64,000 bases of DNA from Cytobacillus horneckiae (GTDB taxonomy: Bacteria; Bacillota; Bacilli; Bacillales; Cytobacillaceae): NCBI RefSeq assembly GCF_002835735.1, contig NZ_PISD01000043.1, positions 1 to 64,000 on the forward strand, written 5' to 3'. Positions 1 through 7,178 of the stretch are shown in pieces (the first letter of the stretch is position 1; each line of letters starts with the position of its first letter). The translations under genes were made by a program, and so were the position numbers. Under the pieces are notes generated by a model that ran no database searches, was not told the DNA's origin, and saw nothing but the letters and a program-made list of their open reading frames with translations.

Positions 1-81
1 TTTAAAGAAACAAATTGATAGATCAGTTGTATTAAAGTCTTTAATGTTCTTTTAGAATTGTTTTGAAAGGTGGTTGTTGGA

Positions 82-600
82 ATGGAGACAATTTGCTTGA
101 TTAAAAAAATAATTGAAGATATTTGGTTAAATGAAATAAAGGATGATTACAATAATGACTTTATTACAAATGAAGATTCATTAAAAAACTTCATTTTACT
201 TTCATCTTAGGAAAAATTAACTGATTCATTTTTAATCGAAAAAAATATACGAATCATTACAGAGCTAAGAGTACCTAAGTTTAAAGAAAGCAGAGTAGAC
301 AATGCAATTGCCTATTAAATATAATGGTGTTCAATTATTACTTAGAAATGAAGATATAAAGTTACTTGATAAAGATTTATTTAAGCTCAATTAATATGGA
401 GATATTCATAATGACACTTTACTTGCAGTGCTTTTATTCACGAACATTACTATAATAACAGGTCTGGAATGAAGCGATTATCCGATGTTTCACAATTCCT
501 ACATAGTGAGGTATTAGAAAGGTTGTTAGAAATTGATGGTTTTAATTATGAATACACCGACGAGTTTATTACTTTAGTAAACAAAGGTAGGAGGAGTTAA
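82..600 (+). pseudogene. Decayed hypothetical gene
   Basis: Three short open stretches follow one another: 82-210 (42 codons then TAG), its in-frame continuation to TAA at 316-318, and 469-600 (starts MKRLSDVSQFLHSEV, ends LVNKGRRS). Reading on through the TAG at 208 gives a plausible peptide with a TDSFLIEKNIRIITELR segment, so this looks like one protein of about 150 residues broken by nonsense and frameshift changes. I do not recognise the family with certainty. The last stretch ends in GGTAGGAGGAGTTAA, which also serves as a strong ribosome binding site for a TTG at 601 that opens only a 13-codon frame. Confidence 0.4.
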
Positions 601-661
601 TTTGAAGAAGGCTGACAAAAGGGAAAGTAATTTACAAGGTTGAAGTCAGCCTTGAGAGAAA

Positions 662-793
662 TTATTTGTCAAACTCGCATAAATTTGTACCTATAGAACA
701 ACCTTGCGGGTCAACCTTTGCAGCGGAAACAGTAGTTGTCAAAGCAAAGGATAAAACTGTTATTAAGCCTAGTCTTATCAATAACTTTTTCAT
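662..793 (-). CDS. Small secreted peptide A (43 aa)
   Basis: A 43-residue protein with a textbook signal peptide: MKKLLIRLGL, a hydrophobic core, then TTTVSAA as the probable signal peptidase site near residue 24. This leaves a mature peptide of about 18 residues with two cysteines (QGCSIGTNLCEFDK). An AAGGAGG ribosome binding site lies 8 bases before the ATG, and an extended -10 (TGCTAATAT) lies upstream on the same strand. It is divergent from the coiled-coil gene starting at 916. Four further peptides of this type lie in the first 20 kb. Function is unknown; a signalling peptide or small bacteriocin-like peptide is possible. Confidence 0.6.
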   Translation of the reverse strand: MKKLLIRLGLITVLSFALTTTVSAAKVDPQGCSIGTNLCEFDK

Positions 794-915
794 AATTTCA
801 CCTCCTTATAGTTATTCGATAATATATTAGCAGTTATTGGAAGAATCATAAACATATTTTTGTATTTTTCTGGTAAAATAGTTACTTATAACTATAAGTA
901 AAGCGAGGGGTAAAC

Positions 916-1203
916 TTGAAATTCACAAAACGATTTAATCAGATTAAAGATAGGATTGAGCGGTTAGAGGAGCACAGTGTTAATGGATATGTAAAATTAA
1001 ATGTATTTACTTTGACCAATGATATAGAGTGGCTTTGCCATGTAGTTCATCTTCAACAAGAGGAGATAGAAAGGCTAGAAAAAGAAAATTCAAGATATTT
1101 TCAAGCTCTAAATCAAATAGAACCTATTCATAATAGTGGAAAGGTTAAGCAAATAGCAAGAGAAGCTTTAGGAAGGTTACATCAAAAAAATTCCCAGCAA
1201 TAA
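916..1203 (+). CDS. Small coiled-coil protein, partner of peptide A
   Basis: This 95-residue cytoplasmic protein starts at TTG with GAGGGG eight bases upstream. It has a charged N-terminus (IKDRIERLEEH), a central DIEWLCHVV segment and a coiled-coil stretch QQEEIERLEKEN at about residues 47-58. The 79-residue protein at 17364 has the same layout (IKDRLERN, DVKWIIDKI, QQQQEIERLERQ), so the two are paralogues. Both sit divergently next to a minus-strand secreted-peptide gene. The last 22 bases overlap the convergent peptide B gene. No catalytic motif is visible and the function is unknown. Confidence 0.6.
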   Translation: MKFTKRFNQIKDRIERLEEHSVNGYVKLNVFTLTNDIEWLCHVVHLQQEEIERLEKENSRYFQALNQIEPIHNSGKVKQIAREALGRLHQKNSQQ

Positions 1204-1313
1204 ATATTTGGTGCTGAGCAAGCATTTGTTCCAACTGTTGTTGCAGAAGCCGTAGACGAAACGGATGCAATTATTAATAATGCAAGGCCAATTCTTATAA
1301 TACCTTTCTTCAT
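1182..1313 (-). CDS. Small secreted peptide B (43 aa)
   Basis: A 43-residue protein with signal peptide MKKGIIRIGL plus a hydrophobic core ending SSTASA, and a short mature part with two cysteines (NACSAPNIYCWEFF). The upstream DNA nearly duplicates that of peptide A: AAAGGAGGTGAG ribosome binding site, the shared AGTTATTCGATAATATATTA block (as read on the plus strand) and an extended -10 (TGTTAATAT). It diverges from the broken gene at 1432 and its 3' end overlaps the end of the 916 gene. Function is unknown. Confidence 0.6.
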   Translation of the reverse strand: MKKGIIRIGLALLIIASVSSTASATTVGTNACSAPNIYCWEFF

Positions 1314-1431
1314 ATACTCACCTCCTTTAGTTATTCGATAATATATTAACAGTTATTGGAAGTTTGTGAAATATATATTTTGGACTTTCTAACCGTTATT
1401 TCTTACTAAAAGTAATAAAAGGGGGCAAATC

Positions 1432-1598
1432 ATGGCTATTCCATGGGATAAGCGAATTTATGCGCTCTACAAAGGAGAAGAAAACATCACAGATGGCACG
1501 ATATAAATTTACATCGAGCTATTTCAGCTATGTATATAAATTATAATTTAGATTCTGCTTTTGAAGAAGCTAAGGAGTCCTATGAAAAATATAAATAA
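1432..1598 (+). pseudogene. Frameshifted small hypothetical gene
   Basis: It starts at ATG after AAAAGGGGG with MAIPWDKRIYALYKGEENI and runs into TAA after 24 codons. The other frame then continues LHRAISAMYINYNLD to a stop at 1598. A single frameshift near 1500 would restore a protein of about 55 residues. The MxxPWxKRxYALYKG opening resembles small phage-associated proteins, but I cannot name the family. It is divergent from peptide B. Confidence 0.45.
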
Positions 1599-1642
1599 CG
1601 GTACCTGATAAAGGTGCTTTTTATGTTGCAGGGGAGAGTGCC

Positions 1643-1916
1643 ATGGAGGTAAGTCAAATGGATATTTGGCAGCAGAAAATCCAGAGTGATATTGAAGAAA
1701 TTAAAAAACACGAAAAGAAACTAGATGAAAAAATTGAACAATTGACCAAAAGAACTGACGATCATGAAAGAGATATCAAATATATTAAAGTCAACCTTGG
1801 CAGAAATAAAAGATGATACTAAATGGTTACGGAGATCAATTACCAATGCGCTTATCGTTGGAATAATTGGTGGAGCCGTAGCTTTTTTTTATACAGCATT
1901 TAAGGTAGGAGGATGA
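1643..1916 (+). pseudogene. XhlA-like phage lysis protein, frameshifted
   Basis: The first frame from ATG 1643 reads MEVSQMDIWQQKIQSDIEEI and a coiled coil up to YIKVNL. An extra G at about 1800 shifts the frame, and the sequence resumes as AEIKDDTKWLRRSI followed by a C-terminal membrane segment (NALIVGIIGGAVAFFY) and stop at 1916. A long coiled coil, WLRR, then one C-terminal transmembrane helix is the layout of XhlA/haemolysin-XhlA proteins, which act with a holin and an amidase in PBSX-type lysis cassettes. Holin-like and amidase remnants follow. Confidence 0.7.
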
Positions 1917-2049
1917 TTAAAATGAAAATGGAGAAAGGGAACCAAAATTAATAAAATATGATAGCTTGTATATTTTATAAATTCCTCTTATCCTCGAATG
2001 TTTGAAAAGGTTGAAGCTTTAGAATCAAAATGAAAAGGAGAAATGAATA

Positions 2050-2400
2050 ATGAACAGTATGGTTTTATCAAAAGAAGTAACTTATGTTTTTAAATATGCA
2101 GGTGACACTGGATATTCTCACCACTTTATCGACAACATTGAAGGAAGAAGATATATTTCAGAAGATCTACAGGACCCAAGAATGGCACAACCGCAACAAT
2201 TCAAGGGAACTGGCAAATCTGAATCGACTATTGAAGCTGTTCTTGTTGCTGAAAGGATAATGAGGGAGATTCCTGATTCCGATGGCGGTGTCGAAACGTA
2301 TTTATTATATTTTCTTCCTGATATTAATATTTATGTTTCTGCTCTGCATTCAACTTGGTATGATACAGCTGGGTTAAACGTTTTACGTTTTCTTGACTAA
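2050..2400 (+). CDS. Hypothetical protein in lysis-cassette region
   Basis: This intact 116-residue frame has AAAAGGAG eight bases before the ATG. It has no signal peptide and no membrane segment. Visible features are an alternating hydrophobic pattern suggesting a small alpha/beta or beta-rich fold, an SHHFIDN stretch and a tryptophan near the C-terminus (STWYDTAG). It lies between the broken XhlA-like gene and the holin-like gene. I do not recognise it. Confidence 0.5.
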   Translation: MNSMVLSKEVTYVFKYAGDTGYSHHFIDNIEGRRYISEDLQDPRMAQPQQFKGTGKSESTIEAVLVAERIMREIPDSDGGVETYLLYFLPDINIYVSALHSTWYDTAGLNVLRFLD

Positions 2401-2422
2401 ATAAATGTAAGGAGGAAGTAAA

Positions 2423-2662
2423 ATAATTAAAGATGTAGTAGCTCAAATCGTAGGGTTTATGTCAGCAATAATGTTGTTTTTAGGTACATTAAATATTCAA
2501 TTTCAGTGGCTTACCGAGGCTAGTATTAACGCTTTTGGTGTAGTTTTATCAGCTGGTATTTTCCTTGGTGTAAATCTGTACACAATCTATAAAAACCATT
2601 ATGGATTCACAGGTAAGGCTAAACAACAAAAAGCTTGGTTAAAAAGAGCTGATAAATTTTAA
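2423..2662 (+). pseudogene. Holin-like membrane protein with lost start codon
   Basis: An AAGGAGGAAG ribosome binding site is followed at the right distance by ATA, not ATG, and the frame then runs open for 79 codons (IKDVVAQIVGFMSAIMLF...KAWLKRADKF). Two membrane segments and a basic tail with KQQKAWLKR fit the small phage holins found between XhlA and the amidase in PBSX/SPP1-type cassettes. The first ATG in frame (2459) would cut into the first helix. An ATG to ATA change has probably silenced it. The exact holin family is an inference. Confidence 0.6.
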
Positions 2663-2788
2663 GTGCTGTCCACATGGACGGCCTTTTCTATTCCCAATAA
2701 AGGGGGTGGTCTAATGTGAATCTAGTAAAAGTGTACAAACGTTACTTTTTCCATTGGAATACTTATATATTAAAGGAGAGGTTTTATT

Positions 2789-3479
2789 ATGGTTAAAATT
2801 TATATTGATCCAGGTCACGGCGGTACTGATCCGGGTGCGGTAGGAAACGGTTTACAGGAGAAAGCTTTAATACTTCAAATTTCAAATAGAATCCGTGATT
2901 TGTTAGCTGGATATAGCAATGCAGAAGTTAAAATGAGCCGCACTGGTGATCAAACTGTATCACTTGCACAAAGAACTACTGATGCAAATAATTTGGGAGC
3001 TGATTTCTTTCTTTCTATCCATCCACATCAATGCTGGAGGCGGTACAGGCTATGTGGATTATATTTATCCGGGATTAGGAGCTCCAACAACGACTTATCA
3101 AAACCATATTCATGAAGAAATTATGAAAGTAGTCGATTTCCGTGATCGCGGTAAAAAGCAAGCCAATTTCCATGTATTAAGAGAAACAAGAATGCCGGCC
3201 ATTTTTACAGAGAATGGATTTATCGATACAGTAGCTGATGCAAACAAATTAAAACAGGCTTCATTCCTTCAAACTATTGCTCAGGGCCATATGAACGGCT
3301 TAGTCCGTGCTTTTAATCTAACACCATCTGGCGGATCAGTTTATCATACTGTAGTTTCGGGTGATACGGTTTATGCGTTGTCCCGCAGATATGGCAGTAC
3401 AATTCAACAAATTCGTAATTGGAATGGGGTGGGTGCTATCTATACTATTTTTACTGGACAAGTGATAAGAGTGAAGTAA
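2789..3479 (+). pseudogene. N-acetylmuramoyl-L-alanine amidase with LysM, frameshifted
   Basis: The N-terminal frame starts MVKIYIDPGHGGTDPGAVG and contains the Amidase_3 zinc ligands His in GHGG and Glu in LQEKALIL. The frame breaks near 3005-3015, where CTTTCTTTCT looks like a 4-bp TTTC duplication. Removing four bases restores ADFFLSIHINAGGG, which carries the third ligand, and the other frame continues through TENGFID (catalytic Glu) to a C-terminal LysM domain (HTVVSGDTVYALSRRYG) ending at 3479. The intact enzyme of about 229 residues would cut the amide bond between muramic acid and L-alanine. It is the endolysin-type member of the decayed lysis cassette. Confidence 0.85.
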
Positions 3480-3483
3480 TAAT

Positions 3484-3518
3484 AAAAAGCCCTTCTCTAT
3501 AGTGAAGGGTCGTTTTTT
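3484..3518 (+). terminator. Rho-independent terminator after amidase remnant
   Basis: The stem CCCTTC/GAAGGG has a short loop and is followed by CGTTTTTT. The AAAAGCCCTTCTC opening recurs in several other terminators of this accessory region. Confidence 0.7.
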
Positions 3519-3692
3519 AACTTGAGTATCCATCAGTGAAATAAAGTTAGTGAATATTTAAGATTTATTTGTACTAACAACACAAAACCTTTTAAGAAAT
3601 CAATAATCGAGTTAAATGAAAAAAGAAAAAACAAGAATGTTGATATAACCTTATTCTTGTTTTTTCTATTGGTAATTCACCCGGTAAGATTA

Positions 3693-4061
3693 CTAAGGTA
3701 AAATACGTTTGTACAAAGTTATGCAAAATCTACCGGTATCACCAGGGTTAACATCATTTAGAACTAAACTAGTTGGAACAGCAGCCGAGCGTACTTGTGT
3801 ATTACCTTCATCGATTTGGTCAAATAGAACTTGCCCACCAGTAGCTTGAGTGATAATAGACGAACCTTGTGCTAACGTTCCTGATGAAACAAAGATTTCA
3901 AATGTTCCTTGAATATAATCAGTAACACCATCTGCTGACCATACTACGTTCTCCCCTACAGTCCCATCTAGTGGACCTGTAAAATTTCCACAGATTTTCT
4001 CTTGGAAAAATTGTGGTAAAGGACAACAAGCATTGTTTCCACAATTATTTGAACCACACAT
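3693..4061 (-). CDS. S-Ena-type endospore appendage protein (DUF3992-like)
   Basis: This 122-residue protein has a perfect AAAAGGAGG ribosome binding site. It has a Cys-rich N-terminal connector (MCGSNNCGNNACCPLPQFF, then EKICGNF), a beta-sandwich-like body (VVWSADGVTDYIQGTFEIFVSSG) and a C-terminal GRFCITLYKRI. An N-terminal cysteine connector plus a final strand containing GxFCxxxxY is characteristic of Ena subunits, which stack into disulfide-linked pili on Bacillus spores. It is divergent from a second Ena-like gene at 4253. The assignment rests on pattern recognition, not a search. Confidence 0.7.
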   Translation of the reverse strand: MCGSNNCGNNACCPLPQFFQEKICGNFTGPLDGTVGENVVWSADGVTDYIQGTFEIFVSSGTLAQGSSIITQATGGQVLFDQIDEGNTQVRSAAVPTSLVLNDVNPGDTGRFCITLYKRILP

Positions 4062-4252
4062 ATTAATTCCTCCTTTTAAATATAGAAGCTTTTGTTTACA
4101 TTACTATTAAATGAATATAGAGAACATCTTGTACAGGACAAGCGTGGATATTCAAAAAAAAAAATCTCTCTCAAAATTCAACATGTGTCCAAGCTAAAAA
4201 TATTTCAAAGCATATGATGTAATGAAATATTTCGCGGAAAGTAGGGTGAAGG

Positions 4253-4702
4253 ATGGTCTTTAATCGAAAAAGAACGATGATGTATGAAGATGAATTTGAT
4301 AACAGAAATTGTGACCGATGTAGAAAAATCGAATGTATCTGTCACAAACCCAAGCCAGAAAAGGAGGAAAAGAAATCTAAATGTCATAAGGTTTGCGGAA
4401 ACATATTATTAAATGATAGAACATCAATTGTTGAGATATGGAACAATAGGAGTAGTTTTGACACCATAGTGACTGCTTCTATATTCAATAGTGCAGCAAG
4501 CACAAGTTCAATTAAAGTTGTATTTTTTTTATGTAATGGAGATACTGCTGAAATTATTGTTCCAGTAGGGAATACAATTTCTACATCGATTGAGGAAGTT
4601 TGCTTCATACAAGTTTCTCGTGTTGATGGTAGTAAAGTTGATGGAAGATTTTGTCTAGATATTTGTTTTTTAAATGCATACCTGAATGGACACAACGACT
4701 AA
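4253..4702 (+). CDS. Second Ena-like (DUF3992-like) spore appendage protein
   Basis: This 149-residue protein starts at ATG just after GGGTGAAGG; ATG 4277 is an alternative start. The charged, Cys-containing N-terminus (NRNCDRCRKIECICHK) is followed by KVCGNILLND and a beta-rich domain with VPVGNTISTSI and a final GRFCLDICFLN strand. It shares the cysteine connector and the GRFC terminal strand with the divergent 3693-4061 gene. In known Ena loci several subunit genes lie together, one of them (Ena1C type) divergent in sequence and needed for assembly. That role here is inference. Confidence 0.6.
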   Translation: MVFNRKRTMMYEDEFDNRNCDRCRKIECICHKPKPEKEEKKSKCHKVCGNILLNDRTSIVEIWNNRSSFDTIVTASIFNSAASTSSIKVVFFLCNGDTAEIIVPVGNTISTSIEEVCFIQVSRVDGSKVDGRFCLDICFLNAYLNGHND

Positions 4703-4854
4703 GAGACAAAAGTAATATTTGTTAAGCAGAATCTCAAAAATTTTAACCTCTTAAAAGATTTCTTTATCAATTAGAGTGTTTCCCATAAGTAAATAAGATG
4801 TGAAAATTCATAGTATATGGAATTTCTTCTATATTACTATATTGACACTATATA

Positions 4855-4892
4855 AAAGGCCTTCTCACTTGAGAGGGGCTTTCTATTTTTTA
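4855..4892. terminator. Bidirectional terminator
   Basis: The stem AAAGGCCTTCTC/GAGAGGGGCTTT has T-rich DNA on the plus-strand side. It lies between the convergent 4253 and 4883-5080 genes and overlaps the end of the latter. Same family as the hairpins at 3484, 5232 and 8668. Confidence 0.6.
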
Positions 4893-5080
4893 TAATTGAG
4901 AATTTCTATCCTTTTAACCTTAGAATTATTAATATGAATGACGGTGTAGTTTTTATCTTCATCGTTTAGGCTAACTTGAATTGTTTGTTTCAACTTCCAC
5001 AATGCCATCTCTTTAGCTGATTTTTCTGTACTTCCATAACAATTTAAAACTGTGATTTTTCCATTTGATGCCGTTGCCAT
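4883..5080 (-). CDS. Small hypothetical protein
   Basis: This 65-residue frame (MATASNGKITVLNCYGSTEK...) looks like a soluble alpha/beta peptide with no signal or membrane segment. No strong ribosome binding site precedes the ATG. Upstream, at about 5085-5185, is a short minus-strand open stretch beginning after AAAAGGAGTGG, so this may be the tail of a longer broken gene. Function unknown. Confidence 0.35.
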   Translation of the reverse strand: MATASNGKITVLNCYGSTEKSAKEMALWKLKQTIQVSLNDEDKNYTVIHINNSKVKRIEILNYKK

Positions 5081-5280
5081 ATAGGTATCACCGACTCAAA
5101 AACATGATATTTAATTTTTCCCCTTCAGTAATACCATAACCAATCCCAGATTGCTGTTATCCTCCACATTAATACCACTCCTTTTATGTGATATTTCTAT
5201 GTGTAATTCCGATGTCCTTCCTTTAAGATGTGAAAAAGCCCATCTCATTCGAGAGGGGCCATCTAGCTTAAACAAACACA

Positions 5281-5838
5281 TTAAAAGCTTTTTTCTGCAG
5301 CTATTGCATCTAATTTAGTCATATGAACTGTACCAAATGGATGATGCGGCGGTGCATATATAGAATAAAGTTTCAACGGACCATTACCTATATTGCTTAT
5401 GTTATGCCATGTTCCAGCCGGAATCATTATTGCTGAATCATCATAAATTTTACTGGCAAAATTAAAATTATCTTTTGTCACCCCCATTCGAACAATCCCT
5501 TGCCCCTGTTCAACCCTTAGGAATTGGTCTACATCAGGATGAATTTCTAAGCCTATATCTTCGTCAACTTTAATACTCATCAGTGTTACTTGCAGGTGTT
5601 TTCCTGTCCATAACGTAGTTCGATAGTTATTGTTTAGCTTTGTAGCTTCATTAATATTTACTACAAATGGTTTAGATCCATAATCTTTTAGCTTTTGATA
5701 TCCATAAGATGATTGAAAATTACCAAGGTTAACATCACTATTCAAGTAAGTGGGCTGCCTTATATATGGATACATTTGCACATTATTGTAATAAGGGTTT
5801 TGATAGTGATAAGGATTTAAATCATAAAAATAATACAT
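5281..5838 (-). CDS. Cupin-domain protein
   Basis: The start MYYFYDLNPYHYQ was chosen because GGAG lies nine bases upstream; an in-frame ATG 15 bases earlier is too close to that site. The Tyr/Pro/Asn-rich N-terminus of about 45 residues resembles spore-coat sequences. A single cupin follows: GLEIHPDVDQFLRVEQGQG provides the first metal-ligand motif and MIPAGTWHNISNIG the second, with a C-terminal YAPPHHPFGTVH. Small cupins of this kind occur in Bacillus genomes; the substrate is unknown. A hairpin (AAAGCCCATCTC/GAGAGGGGC) follows the stop at about 5232. Confidence 0.75.
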   Translation of the reverse strand: MYYFYDLNPYHYQNPYYNNVQMYPYIRQPTYLNSDVNLGNFQSSYGYQKLKDYGSKPFVVNINEATKLNNNYRTTLWTGKHLQVTLMSIKVDEDIGLEIHPDVDQFLRVEQGQGIVRMGVTKDNFNFASKIYDDSAIMIPAGTWHNISNIGNGPLKLYSIYAPPHHPFGTVHMTKLDAIAAEKSF

Positions 5839-5950
5839 TCTTCTCAACTCCAAAATCGGGTTTGAAATATCCTATGCATTAGGTTAAGGTAATGTACTTA
5901 TTGATGATTTAAGATCCTAAATGAGAACATAATTTGATTTTGAGCGATTT

Positions 5951-6157
5951 TCATAAATCTTCTTCGATTAGTTGTTTTACATTCACACAATAGAAATTAG
6001 CGATTTTAATTAATTTCACTGTAGAAGTAACCTCTAAATCTCTTTCATAATAGGATAATTCTTTAGCCGTTATTCCTAAACTTTCTGCTACTTTGTATTG
6101 GGGTAAATTCAATTTGAAACGTAATATTCTTAAGTTTAATCCCAAGCTACCAATCAA
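5951..6157 (-). CDS. XRE-family HTH regulator (small)
   Basis: The start at TTG 6157 was chosen because GGGTGATAACA precedes it and because it aligns with the ATG of the paralogue at 11293-11499 (both begin M-I-G). One helix-turn-helix fills the 68-residue protein: KLNLPQYKVAESLGITAKELSYYERD, then VKLIKIANFYCVNVKQLIEEDL. The protein is all DNA-binding domain with no effector domain. A SinI-like antirepressor gene lies just upstream on the same strand, so a SinR/SinI-like pairing is possible. Confidence 0.75.
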   Translation of the reverse strand: MIGSLGLNLRILRFKLNLPQYKVAESLGITAKELSYYERDLEVTSTVKLIKIANFYCVNVKQLIEEDL

Positions 6158-6212
6158 TGTTATCACCCATAATTACATCGGGTAGTTTTATGCAATTTAA
6201 ATGTAAAATTAA

Positions 6213-6332
6213 TTATTTATTATTTTCTTTTGATTTTTTCATATCTTTTAAGAACGTTTTAATGTCTTCTAATGAAATCCCAAGTCTTTTTGCCTCATTA
6301 ATAAGTTGAATCCATTCAGTATCCAGCTTCAT
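6213..6332 (-). CDS. SinI-like antirepressor peptide
   Basis: This 39-residue protein (MKLDTEWIQLINEAKRLGI, then SLEDIKTFLKDMKKSK) matches the SinI core, an antiparallel helix pair in which D/E-E/T-W-hydrophobic-LI-EAK-LGIS-E-IK-FL contacts SinR. GAGAGG lies ten bases before the ATG. In B. subtilis, SinI binds the XRE repressor SinR and frees biofilm genes. The adjacent XRE gene (5951-6157) and the second SinI-like gene at 43291 make a regulatory role likely. Confidence 0.75.
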   Translation of the reverse strand: MKLDTEWIQLINEAKRLGISLEDIKTFLKDMKKSKENNK

Positions 6333-6415
6333 AAGTAACATTCCTCTCGTAACAGGCCTAAATTCATGTTTATGGGTAAAAAAATAACCCTTCTCAAAGA
6401 GATAGGATTACGATT

Positions 6416-6592
6416 TCAAATAGTTTTCTTCATTAATTTTTTCTTTGCTTCTGAGATAGTACCTTTAAAGGTATTGCCGGTATAATTGATAATTAAATCT
6501 CCTTTTTTTGCAACTACAGTAACCATTTTATCCGTGGCAGAAATATGATAAGTAATGCCATTTTCAATAAAGCCTAAAGGCTCGTATTTCAC
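6416..6592 (-). CDS. Small hypothetical protein
   Basis: This 58-residue protein starts at GTG after AAAGGAGGGAG. The sequence MKYEPLGFIENGITYHIS, then VVAKKGDLIINYTGNTFKG, suggests a small beta-barrel-like fold with a Lys-rich C-terminal helix. The excellent ribosome binding site argues for a real gene. It lies upstream of the SinI-like gene on the same strand. No function can be assigned. Confidence 0.5.
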   Translation of the reverse strand: MKYEPLGFIENGITYHISATDKMVTVVAKKGDLIINYTGNTFKGTISEAKKKLMKKTI

Positions 6593-6833
6593 GAATCTCC
6601 CTCCTTTCTAACTATTTAGTTGCGACGATAAAGTTCAAAAGTCCTTCTTGAATCCTTCGGGAATTTCAAAATATATCTATATTTCTCACGTACATGGATT
6701 TTTTTTTATTGATAGCTGAATATTCATCTGTATTTAATGTAGATAAAGGAGATGATTAACGTTGTTAAATTGGGTTTGGGTAGAAAGTCTTCGTTAAGAG
6801 CAGTTTTATTTTGATTTTGATACTTCTTGTGAA

Positions 6834-7028
6834 ATGCTAAATCGTTTGCAAGTGATTGACTATTTAACTCCATCTGGTGGTGCAGTTTTCCATACTGTAG
6901 TTTCTGGTAATACGGTTTATGCATTATCACTCAGATATGGTAGCACTATTCAACAAATTCGTAGTTGGAATGGTTTGGAAGCTAACTATACAATTCGTGT
7001 TGGGCAAGTATTAAGGGTAAAGTATTAA
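6834..7028 (+). pseudogene. LysM fragment, paralogue of the amidase tail
   Basis: From LTPSGGAVFHTVVSG to the end (VGQVLRVKY) this is nearly the same as the LysM tail of the amidase remnant at 2789-3479, at both DNA and protein level. The region before LTPSGG is unrelated to the amidase and no catalytic domain is present. It is a truncated second copy of an amidase-LysM gene, probably left by recombination or deletion. A terminator follows as in the first copy. Confidence 0.7.
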
Positions 7029-7030
7029 TT

Positions 7031-7066
7031 AAAAGCCTCCTTTTTTTGGTGGAGGGGGCTATTTTC
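7031..7066 (+). terminator. Terminator after LysM fragment
   Basis: Hairpin AGCCTCC/GGAGGGGGCT with an internal T run, followed by ATTTTC. It sits directly after the stop codon. Confidence 0.5.
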
Positions 7067-7178
7067 AACTTGTGTTAGATTGTTAATGCCAATATATCTC
7101 CAACTATAGTACAAGAATAAATAAATAAAGCTACTCACATAATAGGTCTAGATACTTTATCTTGAGGTGAGTACTGAA

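Noticed and set aside
2946-3479. Separate 177-residue gene
   Set aside because: It is the second half of the frameshifted amidase read in the shifted frame, with an artificial N-terminus.
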